Below, in pieces: positions 9,013 through 18,111 of a DNA stretch of 64,000 nucleotides. The notes beneath the pieces were generated by a model, which saw only the letters and a program-made list of their open reading frames with translations, was not told the origin of the DNA and did no database searches. The DNA comes from Bacteroidales bacterium UBA2287 (GTDB lineage: Bacteria > Bacteroidota > Bacteroidia > Bacteroidales > Tenuifilaceae): assembly GCA_002345675.1 (NCBI GenBank), contig DDWL01000053.1, positions 1-64,000 on the forward strand, written 5' to 3'. How positions within the stretch are numbered: position 1 is the stretch's first letter; every line of letters begins with the position of its first letter. The position numbers and the translations under genes are program-made.

Positions 9013-9534
9013 TTATTTTACGTTTAGCGATATTAGTACGTTTATAGTAAAGTACGAAAATTTATCGTTTATTTTCTCGAAGGTATAGTTAATTTTATTT
9101 TCCGAGACCTTTGCAATGTTTATAATGCCTAAACCTGCTCCCCCTTTTGGCGAAACATTACCGCTTAAAATGGTGAATTTGTACAAGTCTTTAAGACCGT
9201 GCCTATCGAGGGCGTTAACCTTATCGAGTTTTTGCATTAATGGCGAAATTTTTTCAACTCGAAGGGAATTCGAAGCAAAAAGACTAATTATTTGGTCTTC
9301 GATGAAAAGGGAAAAGCGGGGTAGGTGCTCGGGATCTGTTTGAATAATATCCTGATGCTTGTAAATATTCTCCAAGCTTTCAACCATAGCGGCGTATATT
9401 TTCTTTTTAACTGTAATGTTAAAGCCTTGCTTATCTATATAAGCCGACATACGGTTAAGCAGAAAACCAATTTCCTCGTAACTCAGTTGCCCAATATGGG
9501 TTAAAATGTTATTTCGTTCCGACACTTTTAGCAA
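9013..9534 (-). CDS. SiaB family protein kinase (DUF6272)
   Basis: A 173-residue protein of the SiaB/DUF6272 family, an atypical small GHKL-fold Ser/Thr kinase. The N-box-like helix (AAMVESLENIYKH) and the G-box GGAGLGIINIAK are visible. It probably phosphorylates the SiaC-like protein encoded 13 bases downstream and may also act on the two SiaC paralogs at 56.7-57.7 kb. No ATG exists at the 5' end: the best start is TTG 9534, because an in-frame stop lies six codons upstream and the first ATG would remove the kinase helix. Assignment is by family resemblance. Confidence 0.8.
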   Translation of the reverse strand: MLKVSERNNILTHIGQLSYEEIGFLLNRMSAYIDKQGFNITVKKKIYAAMVESLENIYKHQDIIQTDPEHLPRFSLFIEDQIISLFASNSLRVEKISPLMQKLDKVNALDRHGLKDLYKFTILSGNVSPKGGAGLGIINIAKVSENKINYTFEKINDKFSYFTINVLISLNVK

Positions 9535-9558
9535 TCTATTTGGTTTTTAAAGTTAAAC

Positions 9559-9566
9559 CAAAAATA
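9559..9566 (-). promoter_or_regulatory. -7 promoter element for the siaB-like gene
   Basis: TATTTTTG on the minus strand, 24 bases before the TTG start at 9534, which agrees with that start. Confidence 0.5.
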
Positions 9567-9708
9567 AGGTCTTTGGTATTATAAATTGTTTCATTTTCGT
9601 AGAAATACTTTACAAAAATATTGGATTTTTTTAAAAAGCAACTATAAATGATGAAAAAATGCAATATCAATGTTAATAAAGGTTTATACGAATGGATTAA
9701 TGCATTAA

Positions 9709-9745
9709 AAAAACTGGGAAAATCTACAAGATTTCCCCAGTTTTT
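9709..9745 (-). terminator. strong terminator of the S46 peptidase gene
   Basis: Two 17-base arms (9709-9725 and 9729-9745) pair with one mismatch around a 3-base loop. The A/T ends give a U-tract on the minus strand. Confidence 0.85.
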
Positions 9746-9763
9746 GGTTGCTTCATCGGGGGT

Positions 9764-11911
9764 CTATTTGATAATTGTCATTTCCTGAACAAGATGCCCT
9801 GCTCCAGCAAATTTGTCGATAATAAATAAAACGTAGCGAATATCGACGCTAATTGTACGCTGAAACTCGGGTTCAAATACAATGTCGCCACTCATCGCCT
9901 CCCAGTTTCCATCGAAAGCACACCCTATTAAATGCCCTTTGGCATTAATAACAGGACTGCCAGAGTTGCCACCGGTTATATCGTTGTTCGAAAGGAATGC
10001 TACGGGCATTTCGCCATTTTTAAGAGCGTAAGGGCCATAGTTTTTAGTTTTGTATAGTTCCTTAAGTTTTTCGGGAACTACAAACTCCCAGTTGTTTGGG
10101 TCTTCTTTTTCCATTACACCCTTTAGGGTTGTGTAGTAGCGGTAGTGAACTGCATCCTTTGGAAAATAGTCGAGCACCTGACCGTATGTTAGCCTAATTG
10201 TTCCATTAGCATCGGGGTACATAGCTTTCCCTTGGTTCATTTCTATTAGTCCTGCAACAAATTGTCGATGCCCTTTTTGGAATTTTTGATTTAGCGGTTT
10301 AATTTCTTCGAAAAGCGTGTTGGTCACAGTGCTAACTGATTTGTAGGTACGAAAAGCTAAATCGTTCGAAATTGTTGTTGTATCAGGGTTTTCAAGAAAT
10401 GCCCATAGTTTTGTTGAGTCAGTAAGAATGGATTGGTTGAACATTTCCTCTACAAACTTTTCGGTACTACCATACTGGCTGTTAATTACGCTAAATATTT
10501 CGGGATGGTATTTTGTATTTACCTTTTGAGCAAAAACACGAAACATTGCAGCGGTTGCCTTTTTGTCGGTTGGGGCATTATAGTCTTTGTAATATGCGCG
10601 TGCTGCATTTTTAAGTTGCTCAACCCTTCGGGCTGTTTGGGTTTCGTTCCCTTCGGTAAGTGCAGTCTGAATTGACTCGAGTCTTGCAGCAAACGACACT
10701 ATTTCGGCTCCCCTAAAAATTGTTTCGTTTAAATAGTTCAATGCGAAATTAGCATCCTTTCTCCCCTCAACCGATGTTTGAATATAATCTAAAGCGCTGC
10801 CATATTTTGCTTTACGAGCAGGGTCGGTATTAACCCAGTTTGTAAAGTTGCGCTCGAGTGTTCTTTTGCCATCTTGTACCTTTAGTTGTTTAAGTGCTTG
10901 GTTCTGACCAATAGAGTACTTCCAGTAGTTAGAACTTCTAGCATATTTTGAAGCATACTTAATACGAACAGCGTCGTCGGCAAGCATATCTTCGAGCAGT
11001 GCCTCTTGGCGAATGCCCCTTATGTAGGCTCGACTGGCATTGGTAATGTTTTCGGTTTCGTTAACTTCCCACGAGGTCATATACCGCTGGGTGGTGCCTG
11101 GGTAACCCATAATCATAGTATAGTCGCCTTTTTCAATTCCCCTGAGGGAAACTGGTAAATGGTGTTTTGGCTTGTAGGGTACATTGCTAGGTGAGTAGTT
11201 GGCTGGTTTGTTTTGGGCATTTGCGTAAACCCTAAAAATCGAAAAATCGCCAGTTTGGCGAGGCCACATCCAGTTGTCGGTATCGGCACCAAACTTGCCA
11301 ATTGAGGAGGGAGGTGCACCAACCAAACGCACGTCGGTAAAAATTTCGTTTACAAAAAGGTAAAACTGGTTTCCACCATAAAAGGAACGAACAATAGCAT
11401 CGAAGTGGGTTCCCTTTTTAGCTTCACTTGCAATCGAATCGCCAACCTGCCGAATGGTTTTATTACGAGTTTCCTCGTCCATAGAATCGCTTAGCATTTT
11501 GTTAACCTTAACGGTTACATCCTCAATTCGCACTAAAAAAGTAACACTTAGGCCTGGAGTAGGAATTTCCTCTTCCTTGGTCATGGCCCAAAAACCATCC
11601 TTCAGGTAGTCGTGCTCGGTTGTACTGTGCTGCTGAATTGAACCATAACCGCAATGGTGATTGGTTAACAAGAGCCCTTGGTTCGAAATTATTTCACCAG
11701 TACATCCTCCCCCAAAGCGAACAATTGCATCTTTTATACTACTCAAGTTAATGCTGTAAATATCGTCGGCAGAAAGTTTTAATCCCTTTGCCTTCATATC
11801 CTTGTAGTTTACTTGCTTTAGGTATGGCAGTAGCCACATTCCTTCGTCGGCCATCGACGATAGCGAGGAGGTTAAAAGCAAACCAACAACGAAAAGTTTT
11901 AGTAGTTTCAT
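9764..11911 (-). CDS. S46 family dipeptidyl-peptidase, DPP7-like
   Basis: A 715-residue exported serine peptidase of family S46. Signal peptide ends near SSMA, followed by DEGMW as in Porphyromonas DPP7 and DPP11. The triad is visible: His86 (TNHHCGYG), Asp222 (TGDFSIF) and Ser650 (GGNSGSPV). Eighteen residues after the serine comes FDGNWE, giving Gly668; DPP7 has Gly here and DPP11 has Arg, so I predict DPP7-type preference for hydrophobic P1 residues and not Asp/Glu. Such enzymes release dipeptides in the periplasm, feeding amino-acid fermentation. Single gene with its own promoter and terminator. Confidence 0.93.
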   Translation of the reverse strand: MKLLKLFVVGLLLTSSLSSMADEGMWLLPYLKQVNYKDMKAKGLKLSADDIYSINLSSIKDAIVRFGGGCTGEIISNQGLLLTNHHCGYGSIQQHSTTEHDYLKDGFWAMTKEEEIPTPGLSVTFLVRIEDVTVKVNKMLSDSMDEETRNKTIRQVGDSIASEAKKGTHFDAIVRSFYGGNQFYLFVNEIFTDVRLVGAPPSSIGKFGADTDNWMWPRQTGDFSIFRVYANAQNKPANYSPSNVPYKPKHHLPVSLRGIEKGDYTMIMGYPGTTQRYMTSWEVNETENITNASRAYIRGIRQEALLEDMLADDAVRIKYASKYARSSNYWKYSIGQNQALKQLKVQDGKRTLERNFTNWVNTDPARKAKYGSALDYIQTSVEGRKDANFALNYLNETIFRGAEIVSFAARLESIQTALTEGNETQTARRVEQLKNAARAYYKDYNAPTDKKATAAMFRVFAQKVNTKYHPEIFSVINSQYGSTEKFVEEMFNQSILTDSTKLWAFLENPDTTTISNDLAFRTYKSVSTVTNTLFEEIKPLNQKFQKGHRQFVAGLIEMNQGKAMYPDANGTIRLTYGQVLDYFPKDAVHYRYYTTLKGVMEKEDPNNWEFVVPEKLKELYKTKNYGPYALKNGEMPVAFLSNNDITGGNSGSPVINAKGHLIGCAFDGNWEAMSGDIVFEPEFQRTISVDIRYVLFIIDKFAGAGHLVQEMTIIK

Positions 11912-12323
11912 TTATTGTAGTTTAATGGTTTTATAAAACAATAGTAATAATTTAAGTGTTCGATTCAAAAGTAAGATTAAAGCTTAAAATTAAAAGGGAA
12001 AATAACTAATTACACTGTGAGGCTAAGTTCGATGTAAATTTTATTACCGTATTTAACTCATAAATAAGCGAATAAGGCAAGACCATTCGGGAATCGTTTT
12101 TTACTAAGTTTTTTTAAAAAGAACAATAAGAGGTTTTATGTCGCTTAAAAACTTATTACCTTATTAAACTGCAATTTTATGTTTACCCTTATAACGAGTT
12201 AGGATTAATAATTAAAATCATTTTCTTTGTAAATCCCTGTCTGCGGCTGGCAGGAGCGGAATCAGCAAGAAATTAAAAAATCGCATTAGCTTCCTTGTTG
12301 ATTTAAGGTGTTGAAACGAGGAG
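11912..12323. other. intergenic region with promoter and a GC-rich hairpin
   Basis: About 410 bases without a gene. It holds the S46 promoter (-7 at 11966-11973) and a 19-base imperfect GC-rich palindrome at 12236-12254 (CCTGTCTGC pairing with GGCTGGCAGG-type arm). The rest is AT-rich and shows nothing. Confidence 0.5.
11966..11973 (-). promoter_or_regulatory. -7 promoter element for the S46 peptidase
   Basis: TACTTTTG on the minus strand, 54 bases before the ATG, with TTT placed 19 bases upstream as -33. Confidence 0.5.
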
Positions 12324-12839
12324 TCAATCGTAAAGGCTAATAAACTCGTATGTATTTCCGGTGAAACGAAGGTATCGAACAAAATCAGAAAATTGAATTA
12401 CCAGCGAAGCTGTATTTAAGTTAGGATGAAAGCTTATTAGGTCAAAATCCTTAAGTTTCGAATCGAGAAAAACGTGAACATGCTTTTCCGAATCGTGAAT
12501 TAATCCTAATGGAGAAACGGATCCTGGCGTAAGGCCTAAGTAACGCATCATTCGTTCGGGCGAAGCAAACGATATTTTACCTTGCTTTAGCCTTTGCTCT
12601 AGGTCGCGAATATTTAAAGCTTTTTGGTAATGCAAAACTACGAGGTAATGTTTGTTGCCTTTGTGATTGCGGAAGAAAAGGTTTTTGCAGTGTGCTGCAT
12701 CAATGTCGGTCCAGTACTTCGAGGCCTCCTCAACGGTTGGCACTGGAGGATGTTCGTAGTAATCGAAAGGAATATTTAGCTCACCTAAGGTTTCATAAAC
12801 TTTTGCATCGCCCCTTAGCTGCGCTGAACTATTTCCCAT
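12324..12839 (-). CDS. prolyl-tRNA deacylase-like YbaK/ProX protein
   Basis: A 171-residue YbaK/aaRS-associated domain protein of the ProXp-ala (PrdX) type. These free-standing editing enzymes hydrolyse Ala-tRNAPro made by mischarging. The conserved lysine region AAHCKNLFFRN (Lys52) and the loops LGLTPGSVSPLGL and VHVFLD are present over the full usual length of about 165-170 residues. It lies 14 bases after the SpoIIE sensor gene and is probably translated from the same mRNA, an unexpected partner for a signalling gene. The tRNA specificity is inferred from family likeness. Confidence 0.88.
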   Translation of the reverse strand: MGNSSAQLRGDAKVYETLGELNIPFDYYEHPPVPTVEEASKYWTDIDAAHCKNLFFRNHKGNKHYLVVLHYQKALNIRDLEQRLKQGKISFASPERMMRYLGLTPGSVSPLGLIHDSEKHVHVFLDSKLKDFDLISFHPNLNTASLVIQFSDFVRYLRFTGNTYEFISLYD

Positions 12840-12853
12840 AAAAAGTATGTGAA

Positions 12854-15800
12854 TTAAAGTCGTACGCCAATAAGCACTACGTCGTCAATTCGAGGCGACT
12901 CACCGTGCCAGTCGTGCAGCGTTTTATGAAGAATGTCGTGCTGCTCGTCCATTGGTTTTTTATGAATATCGAACAGTAGTTCCTTAAGATTCTTAATCAT
13001 AAACTTACGCTGATCGGGGCCACCAAACTGATCTTGGTACCCATCGGAGAATGTGTAAATTATATCTCCGGGTAAATACTCCATAACAACATTAGTAAAT
13101 GGAATGTCGCACCTAAGGTGAATACCAATAGGCATTTTATCGCCTTTGTACTGAATTAATTCGTCGTTTCGAATAAGAATAAACGGGTTGTTGGCTCCAG
13201 CAAATTCAATTTGCTGCTTGTCGGTGTCGACAATAAAAAGGGAAATGTCCATTCCATCCTTGCTTTCGCCCGACTTGCCAGTTTGGTGTAACGATGTAAT
13301 GATTAATGTTCGTAGCTGATCGAGTAGCTCTGAGGCAGTGATTTTTTCGTTACGCGATATTATTTGGTTTAACAATCCCATGCCAAGCATGCTCATAAAA
13401 CCCCCGGGAACTCCGTGACCTGTACAGTCGGCTGCAGCACAAATTTTACGATTCCCAAACTGTGTTATCCAGTAAAAGTCTCCACTAACAATATCCCTTG
13501 GAAGGAAAAGAATAAAAATATCATCGAAAATAGAATGAATAGTCTCCATTGGAGGCATTAATGCATTTTGAATTCGACTAGCATAAGTAATGCTACTTTT
13601 TATTTCCTCGTTTTGCTCGAAAATTTTGTCCCTTTGACTTTCGAGTTCCTCGTTTTGCAGTTCAATTTCTTCCTTTTGGGCAACAACTTCGGCTGTTCGC
13701 TGACGGACTATTTCTTCCAATCGAACCTTTTCGGCAATAAGTCTGCGGGTATTCCATTTAACTACAAACCAAATAAACCCAATAAGCAATAGAATATAAG
13801 AAATATATGCTAAAACACTACGGAACCAAGGAGGAGTAATGGAAAAACGATATTCTGCTATATTACTTTCTGTTCCAAAAATGTTACGCGCTTTCACTTT
13901 AAACACATACTTTCCTTCGGAAAGATTTGTATAAATAGGCCTTGGGTCAATTGACCATGTTGACCAAGTGTTGTCCAAACCATCAAGTATAAAACTATAC
14001 TCAGTAGCCTGCTCGTTCTCAAAAAATGTAGCTGCTACATCGAAGGTGAAGTTGTTATATTTGAATGGGAATTCGAGTATCTGCGTTGGCAATTGAGTAC
14101 CTGATAAAATCTTTCGCCCATCGGGTATTTCTTTAAAGTATGCGCCATTAAATACAACTGAATCGCCACCTTTGATTGAAACCTTACGAATAAGTGCATT
14201 AAAAGACTCGGCATAATTACGTTTTACTAACGGATTGAAACTATAAAGATCTTTAGCCAACCCAAACCAAATAACTCCATTAGCCTCGGAGTAAATGGCG
14301 TCGAAAGTATTGTTGGGAAGAGCTTTATAAGGAATGTTAATGTATTCGTATGCACCATCGGATTTTCGAACAAAACGCTCAGCAGTCAATTTATTATCAT
14401 GCTTAATAACCAAAATGAACCCATCGATAGTTTGAAAGTATTTTGAAATAGGTTTGTTTTTTAGTTTGTCGGGAAATCCCTCAAAGGTATAGGGTTCGAA
14501 AAATTCTTTTTCGTAGTTAAATTTGTAAAGACCCTTGTCGGTGCCAAAGTATGTGTCGTTGGCAATATTAAAGATTAATATATTTTGAATAGATGGTAAG
14601 CCATGAGTTGTATCGTAACGATAAATCAGGGTGTCGCTATTAGTGAACACAAGTCTCTGAACTCCATTAAATCCGCTTGTAATCCAAAGATTACCTTGTT
14701 GATCTTCGGAAATATGGCGAATTTCGGATCGAATTTCGTTGTATTTTATTCTTTCTATATTACTCCACCCTTTTCCGTTCCATTTGAATTTAAATAGCCC
14801 TCCAACTGAACCAGCAAAAATGGTTTCAGGGTTTTTATGCGATATTGAGAGGGAGACTGTAAAAAAGTAATTATCAACAACTTTAACTTTAAAGTCGGGT
14901 GTTATTTCGAATATTTTTGGGTATCCGCCAACCAATAGCCTTTCTTGACCAGTTGTAGGGTCTTTAAAAATTGACAGCGACCAAACCGTTTTGGTTATTT
15001 CGGGCACGGGTTCAAAATAGGCAAACCCCTTTTTGTCGAAAGTCTGATAGTACAACCCTTCAACCGTTGCTACATAAAGCCTGCCATTAAAACGAGTAAT
15101 AGCCTGTATTTGATTGTTAATGCCCGATTCCTCGCTAAATTTACGTATTGGGCTTTGTATATCAGCTTTTGTTATGCCACTGTTTAGGCACAACCACAGT
15201 GGAGATGCCCCCCCCACTGTTTGCTTTTGGTATAGGTAGGTTACTAAATTATCCTGTAATCCCCCTTTTTTATTTATAACCTCAATGGGCTCCCATTTCT
15301 GATTAGTTCGTGTAAACGAATAGTTATCGCTGTAAATTAATCCAAGACCTACTGTACTATCGTTTAGGACAACGGAATGATAAGGAAGCCCATCGCTAAT
15401 TAGTTTATCAATAAAATTGGTTTTTGGCTTAATAGGAGCAGATTTGCCAGTTTCGGGGTTGAATGTAAAGAAGCCTTTATCGGTAATAATTAACAAATCA
15501 TCGCTTTCATTAAGGGGCAAAATACTATAAATACTTTTCGTTTCTTGAATATTAGTTGAAGTTAGAAAATCGGACCCATTAACATGCACAAGAGAAGTAT
15601 CGGTAACCTCCGATATTCCTGTTGCTCGTGTACCCATGTAAATTTTATTATTAACTTGAAAGAGTAGGAATGGTTTTAAGGTTTTATTAATATCTATAGT
15701 ATTTATAGTGCTACCATTGTATATAAATATATAGTATAGCGACTGAAAAATTACCTTGCCATTTAAATATGTTGACTTGTATATATCGTTGAATACTATT

Positions 15801-16180
15801 GTAGAATCGATAATAAGATGCCGTAGTGATTCATAAACCAAATTTCCTTCGAAATTTGGCACTAACCGGCCGAAATCGCCAATGGTTCCAACGTAAACTG
15901 TACCTGTAGTGTCAATTGTTAGTGAACGAACTGGTTTTGAGTCTTTAACCGATATTTTACGCCAAGTTTTACTATCGTACTCTAGCACATAACCCTCATG
16001 GTTGCCAAAATACATTACCCCACGTGAATCTTGTACTGCAGCCCAGTTTTGTTCGCCGAACTTTAATTCCGATGGTTTGAAATTTCGAATTAATGGAATA
16101 CCAAATTCGTTTATTTGACCCAACAATACTGAGGGGAAAACAATTAAAAGAAGAATAAATAGAATTTTAAACAGTTTCAT
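12854..16180 (-). CDS. propeller sensor with SpoIIE serine phosphatase
   Basis: A 1108-residue membrane signalling protein. Signal peptide, then a large periplasmic beta-propeller region (about 25-690) built like the sensor of Bacteroidota hybrid two-component systems, a Y_Y_Y-type Ig domain (about 695-780), one membrane segment (790-808), a cytoplasmic coiled coil (815-865), and a SpoIIE/PP2C phosphatase (885-1108). Metal-binding aspartates are in VSGDFYW (Asp901), ADCTGHG (Asp918), FSDGY (Asp1046) and RIDDVV (1099-1100). It should dephosphorylate phospho-Ser/Thr proteins in response to an external signal. By analogy with SiaA, SiaC-like proteins are good candidate substrates; the siaB-siaC pair lies 3.3 kb away. 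First gene of an operon with the ProX-like gene. Confidence 0.9.
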   Translation of the reverse strand: MKLFKILFILLLIVFPSVLLGQINEFGIPLIRNFKPSELKFGEQNWAAVQDSRGVMYFGNHEGYVLEYDSKTWRKISVKDSKPVRSLTIDTTGTVYVGTIGDFGRLVPNFEGNLVYESLRHLIIDSTIVFNDIYKSTYLNGKVIFQSLYYIFIYNGSTINTIDINKTLKPFLLFQVNNKIYMGTRATGISEVTDTSLVHVNGSDFLTSTNIQETKSIYSILPLNESDDLLIITDKGFFTFNPETGKSAPIKPKTNFIDKLISDGLPYHSVVLNDSTVGLGLIYSDNYSFTRTNQKWEPIEVINKKGGLQDNLVTYLYQKQTVGGASPLWLCLNSGITKADIQSPIRKFSEESGINNQIQAITRFNGRLYVATVEGLYYQTFDKKGFAYFEPVPEITKTVWSLSIFKDPTTGQERLLVGGYPKIFEITPDFKVKVVDNYFFTVSLSISHKNPETIFAGSVGGLFKFKWNGKGWSNIERIKYNEIRSEIRHISEDQQGNLWITSGFNGVQRLVFTNSDTLIYRYDTTHGLPSIQNILIFNIANDTYFGTDKGLYKFNYEKEFFEPYTFEGFPDKLKNKPISKYFQTIDGFILVIKHDNKLTAERFVRKSDGAYEYINIPYKALPNNTFDAIYSEANGVIWFGLAKDLYSFNPLVKRNYAESFNALIRKVSIKGGDSVVFNGAYFKEIPDGRKILSGTQLPTQILEFPFKYNNFTFDVAATFFENEQATEYSFILDGLDNTWSTWSIDPRPIYTNLSEGKYVFKVKARNIFGTESNIAEYRFSITPPWFRSVLAYISYILLLIGFIWFVVKWNTRRLIAEKVRLEEIVRQRTAEVVAQKEEIELQNEELESQRDKIFEQNEEIKSSITYASRIQNALMPPMETIHSIFDDIFILFLPRDIVSGDFYWITQFGNRKICAAADCTGHGVPGGFMSMLGMGLLNQIISRNEKITASELLDQLRTLIITSLHQTGKSGESKDGMDISLFIVDTDKQQIEFAGANNPFILIRNDELIQYKGDKMPIGIHLRCDIPFTNVVMEYLPGDIIYTFSDGYQDQFGGPDQRKFMIKNLKELLFDIHKKPMDEQHDILHKTLHDWHGESPRIDDVVLIGVRL

Positions 16181-16301
16181 TTGGAGTTTAATTTTAAGGG
16201 ATACACTCCTATTAAATCATAAAAATAAGTTTTTTTAAAATATAAGCCGTTAAATAATCAAAAAGAATTGTTATAATTTGCACTAAATAATATTATACAA
16301 C

Positions 16302-17990
16302 CTAAAAACCAGCGGCTTGCCCATCTTTTCGCGACTCTGAGGCTCCAAAGTAAACTTTGTTTTTACTGTCGTACATTATGGCCTGATATCCGCCATATCC
16401 GCCTAAATCCCACTGAATTTTATGCCCACGCTGCATAAGGTTACGGATAACCTCCCAATCGAAACCTGTTTCCATTAGTAGAATTCCACCATCTGTCATT
16501 TTGCTGCCAGTTGGCTCCGAGGAGCCAATATGCTGAATTCGTGGAGCATCGCCAGCTTCTTGTAGATTCATCCCAAAATCGATAATATTAATGGCTATCT
16601 GTACGTGACCCTGGGGCTGCATATCGCCTCCCATAACGCCAAAACTAATGTATAGTGTTCCGTTTTTTGTAATAAAGCTGGGAATTATTGTATGGAAAGG
16701 TCGCTTCTCAGGTTCGTAGGTATTAAAGAAGCCCTTCTCGAGATTGAAACTTTCGCCTCTATCCTGCAGCACAAAACCCAATCCCGTTGGGGTCATTCCC
16801 GATCCCATTCCACGATAGTTACTTTGAATTAGCGAAACCATATTCCCCTGGCTGTCGGCAACGGTAAGGTAAATGGTATTGGGTTGATTGGGCACTCCGT
16901 GGTCGTATCGCCGCGCAGCCCTTTCGGGGTTTACTAATTTTCGTCGCTCGGCAGCGTACTCCTTCGAAATAAGCCATTTAGTAGGTATTTCGGAAAATGC
17001 AGGGTCGGCATAAAAATGTGCCCTATCCTCAAAGGCTAACTTTTTCGCTTCAACTAAAAGATGAAGGTAATCGGCACTACCAAAGCCCATCGATTTTATG
17101 TCGTAACCCTCGAGAATGTTGAGTATTTGTAACGCAGCAGCGCCCTGTCCGTTGGGAGGTAGTTCCCAAATGTCGTAACCTCTGTAATTGGTCGAGATGG
17201 GCTCGACCCATTCGGATTTGTGCGTTTCAAAATCGGAGTACGAAAGAAATCCTCCTTGCTCCTTAATATACTTTTCAATGGTTCGAGCAATGTCGCCCTT
17301 GTAAAATGCATCGCGACCACCTTTGGCAATTTTTTCGTAAGTATTGGCCAAATCGAGATTTCTGAATATTTCGCCTTTAGCGGGCATTTTGCCATTTGGC
17401 ATAAAAGTTTCCTTAAAGTTTGGGTATTGACCAAGCACCCGGGTCGACCGCTCCATGTAGTACGCAATTAGTTCGGTAACAGGAAATCCTTCGCGGGCAT
17501 AGCCAATGGCAGGGGCAAGAATTTGGTTAATTGGCAGTTTGCCAAACTTTTTATGCATTTCGAACCAGCCATCGACTGTACCAGGAACGGTAACTGGCAG
17601 TGGCCCGTAAGAAGGAATTTGGGTTAACCCTTTCTCCTTAAAGTATTCGATGGTAAGCGTTTTTGGCGAACGTCCGCTGGCATTAAGTCCGTAAAGTTTT
17701 TGCGTTTTGGCATCCCAAATAAGGGCAAACAAATCGCCTCCAACCCCGCACCCTGTGGGTTCAACAAGGCCAAGCATTGCATTTGCAGCTATGGCTGCAT
17801 CGATGGCGTTACCTCCCTTTTTCAGAATGTCGATGGCTACCTGAGTAGCCAAAGGCTGACTTGTTGCTGCCATTCCGTTTTTAGCAATTACTTCGGAGCG
17901 AGAAGCAAAACTTCGACCCGTTACCCTGTCCTGCGAATTTGCTGAAAAACATAAGGAAACTAGCACTACTGCAATTACAATTCTACCCAT
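16302..17990 (-). CDS. ggt: gamma-glutamyltransferase
   Basis: A 562-residue GGT, an N-terminal nucleophile hydrolase that takes the gamma-glutamyl group from glutathione and related amides. The proenzyme is self-cleaved before the catalytic Thr372 in NTIYLTVAD, which aligns with the E. coli TTHYSVVD site. Other family marks are GCGVGGDLF near the N-terminus, GSGMTPTG and the late GGDMQPQGH. A signal peptide (MGRIVIAVVLVSLCFSANS) sends it to the periplasm. I choose ATG 17990; the frame continues 14 codons to 18032, but that stretch would bury the signal peptide. Divergent from gltX. Confidence 0.92.
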   Translation of the reverse strand: MGRIVIAVVLVSLCFSANSQDRVTGRSFASRSEVIAKNGMAATSQPLATQVAIDILKKGGNAIDAAIAANAMLGLVEPTGCGVGGDLFALIWDAKTQKLYGLNASGRSPKTLTIEYFKEKGLTQIPSYGPLPVTVPGTVDGWFEMHKKFGKLPINQILAPAIGYAREGFPVTELIAYYMERSTRVLGQYPNFKETFMPNGKMPAKGEIFRNLDLANTYEKIAKGGRDAFYKGDIARTIEKYIKEQGGFLSYSDFETHKSEWVEPISTNYRGYDIWELPPNGQGAAALQILNILEGYDIKSMGFGSADYLHLLVEAKKLAFEDRAHFYADPAFSEIPTKWLISKEYAAERRKLVNPERAARRYDHGVPNQPNTIYLTVADSQGNMVSLIQSNYRGMGSGMTPTGLGFVLQDRGESFNLEKGFFNTYEPEKRPFHTIIPSFITKNGTLYISFGVMGGDMQPQGHVQIAINIIDFGMNLQEAGDAPRIQHIGSSEPTGSKMTDGGILLMETGFDWEVIRNLMQRGHKIQWDLGGYGGYQAIMYDSKNKVYFGASESRKDGQAAGF

Positions 17991-18084
17991 AGGTTTAATG
18001 TTTAAAAATGTAAGACAATTTAACCCGAACAATGTTTAAATCAACCATTTTTATCGATTCATTTTAAAGCATCGCGCTGAATGC

Positions 18085-18092
18085 TATCTTTG
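18085..18092 (+). promoter_or_regulatory. -7 promoter element for gltX
   Basis: TATCTTTG followed by CA, 20 bases before the ATG at 18112. The -33 is only a T-rich stretch. Confidence 0.6.
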
Positions 18093-18111
18093 CACTTTAA
18101 AATTTGAAAAT

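Noticed and set aside
13568..13792. Plus-strand frame inside the SpoIIE sensor gene
   Set aside because: It lies opposite the coiled-coil coding part of a clear gene and has no features of its own.
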